Below are positions 63,400 through 64,000 of a stretch of DNA of 64,000 nucleotides, piece by piece. The DNA comes from Cepaea nemoralis. Its lineage: Eukaryota; Mollusca; Gastropoda; Stylommatophora; Helicidae. The stretch is from assembly GCA_014155875.1 (NCBI GenBank), contig JACEFZ010028308.1, positions 121,001-185,000 of the forward strand. The letters run 5' to 3'. The notes below the pieces were generated by a model, which saw nothing but the letters and a program-made list of their open reading frames with translations, searched no databases and was not told where the DNA came from. Made by a program: the position numbers and the translations under genes. Every line of letters starts with the position of its first letter. The stretch's first letter is position 1.

Positions 63400-64000
63400 C
63401 TCTGTGCTCACATGTGTTTGTATGTATGTGCATGTTTGTGCCTATGCACATGTTTCTGTGTATGTGTGTGCATGCCCCTGGTGACGAAGAGAGGTCTTTG
63501 TGTAGGTGTGTTTATGTGTGTGCATTGCTGTAGATGAAGAAGTGTGTGTGTATCAGATGAAGAAGAAAGGTCATTCTACTTGTGAATATGTATGATGATA
63601 AAGAAAGATATCTGTGAGTGTGTATGAATAATCTAATAAAGTAGTAAGGTATGTGTGTGTAAGTATGTATAACCTAATGCAGAAGAAAGGTCATTCTTCT
63701 TCTTCTGCGTTCATCCTGAGTTTTTTTTTCCGGACGTGATTGCGTTATGCCTGTTTACAGCAGAGCTGCGTTCTTGCGCCGTTAGGCCGACACATCCGAC
63801 TTGTGCAGGCATTTGTTGACTGGGTTAACCTTCCTGGGAAAGGTCATTCTACTTGTGACTATGTGATGGTAAAGAAAGATCTAAAGAAATAGAAAGTTCT
63901 CTGTGTGTGTGCGTGCGTGTGATGAAAAAGAACGGTCTTTATGTTTGAAGGCTTTATGAAGGAGAAAGGTCGTTGTCTGTTGAGAACAGTAAGTGCATAT
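63400..64000. repeat. TG-rich sequence with GAAGAAAGGTCATTCT-type units
   Basis: Degenerate repeats of GATGAAGAAGAAAGGTC with TGTGTGTATG between them; a loose minisatellite. Confidence 0.6.
63698..63837 (-). mobile_element. ~140-bp (AAG)n-tailed retroposon, copy 4
   Basis: Flanked by GAAAGGTCATTCT at 63685-63697 and 63838-63850. Nearly identical in layout to copy 3. Confidence 0.93.

Larger units (their letters stand above)
60389..64000 (+). other. NR2C: NR2C intron running off the right edge
   Basis: No further NR2C exon was recognised. It holds a TA-rich stretch (60685-60728), a 44-bp minisatellite, a SINE, a ~112-bp tandem pair, two (AAG)n-tailed retroposons and TG-rich sequence from about 63400. 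The stretch 62300-62880 shows nothing recognisable. Confidence 0.7.

Overview
This window is eukaryotic, invertebrate nuclear DNA. It has two intron-containing genes with canonical GT-AG splice sites, separated by roughly 30 kb of transposon debris and minisatellites. The repeat mix (RTE-like LINEs, several tRNA-derived SINE families, hAT, mariner and piggyBac derivatives, long CT/AT/CTT microsatellites, many 25-65 bp minisatellites) and the gene sequences suggest a lophotrochozoan, most likely a mollusc and possibly a gastropod. That assignment is inference; no species can be named from the sequence alone.

Gene 1 (about 8.96-15.9 kb, + strand) is the 3' end of the ribitol xylosyltransferase gene RXYLT1 (TMEM5). 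Three coding exons with compatible phases encode the last 322 residues and end in a stop codon. The 5' exons (membrane anchor and stem) were not found and probably lie left of the window. Its introns hold inverted blocks of an AT-rich minisatellite, a hAT end, SINEs, an in-frame-sized 63-bp minisatellite and a ~40-bp minisatellite.

Gene 2 (about 46.4 kb to beyond the right edge, + strand) is an orphan nuclear receptor of the NR2C group (TR2/TR4; Drosophila Hr78). A CpG-containing, TATA-less promoter-like segment and possible non-coding first exon near 46.41-46.61 kb are followed by seven coding exons in matching phase: N-terminal region, a complete two-zinc-finger DNA-binding domain, and a hinge with the NR2C-typical conserved block. 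The ligand-binding domain lies beyond the right edge. Its introns contain a decayed duplicate of the second zinc-finger exon, a 27-bp minisatellite that runs up to a splice acceptor, a 44-bp minisatellite, SINE insertions with clear target-site duplications and a piggyBac-like element.

The left edge (1 to ~8.4 kb) and the intergenic core (15.9-46.4 kb) are repeats. The best preserved element is a 3.38-kb RTE-type LINE at 34.8-38.2 kb (- strand). It has an endonuclease-reverse transcriptase frame of about 1,013 codons broken by one in-frame TGA, and it sits inside the terminal inverted repeat of a mariner-type MITE. Other LINE families occur as 5'-truncated or decayed pieces. A ~140-bp retroposon family appears four times, each copy with an 11-15-bp target duplication and an (AAG)n tail resembling that of a local LINE. 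The largest array is about 2.9 kb of a ~51-bp unit (28.7-31.6 kb).

I found no convincing new enzymatic or defence system. The observations most worth following are the relic exon duplication in the receptor gene, the nested insertions that give relative ages, the SINE-LINE sequence sharing, and the orientation-switching minisatellite.
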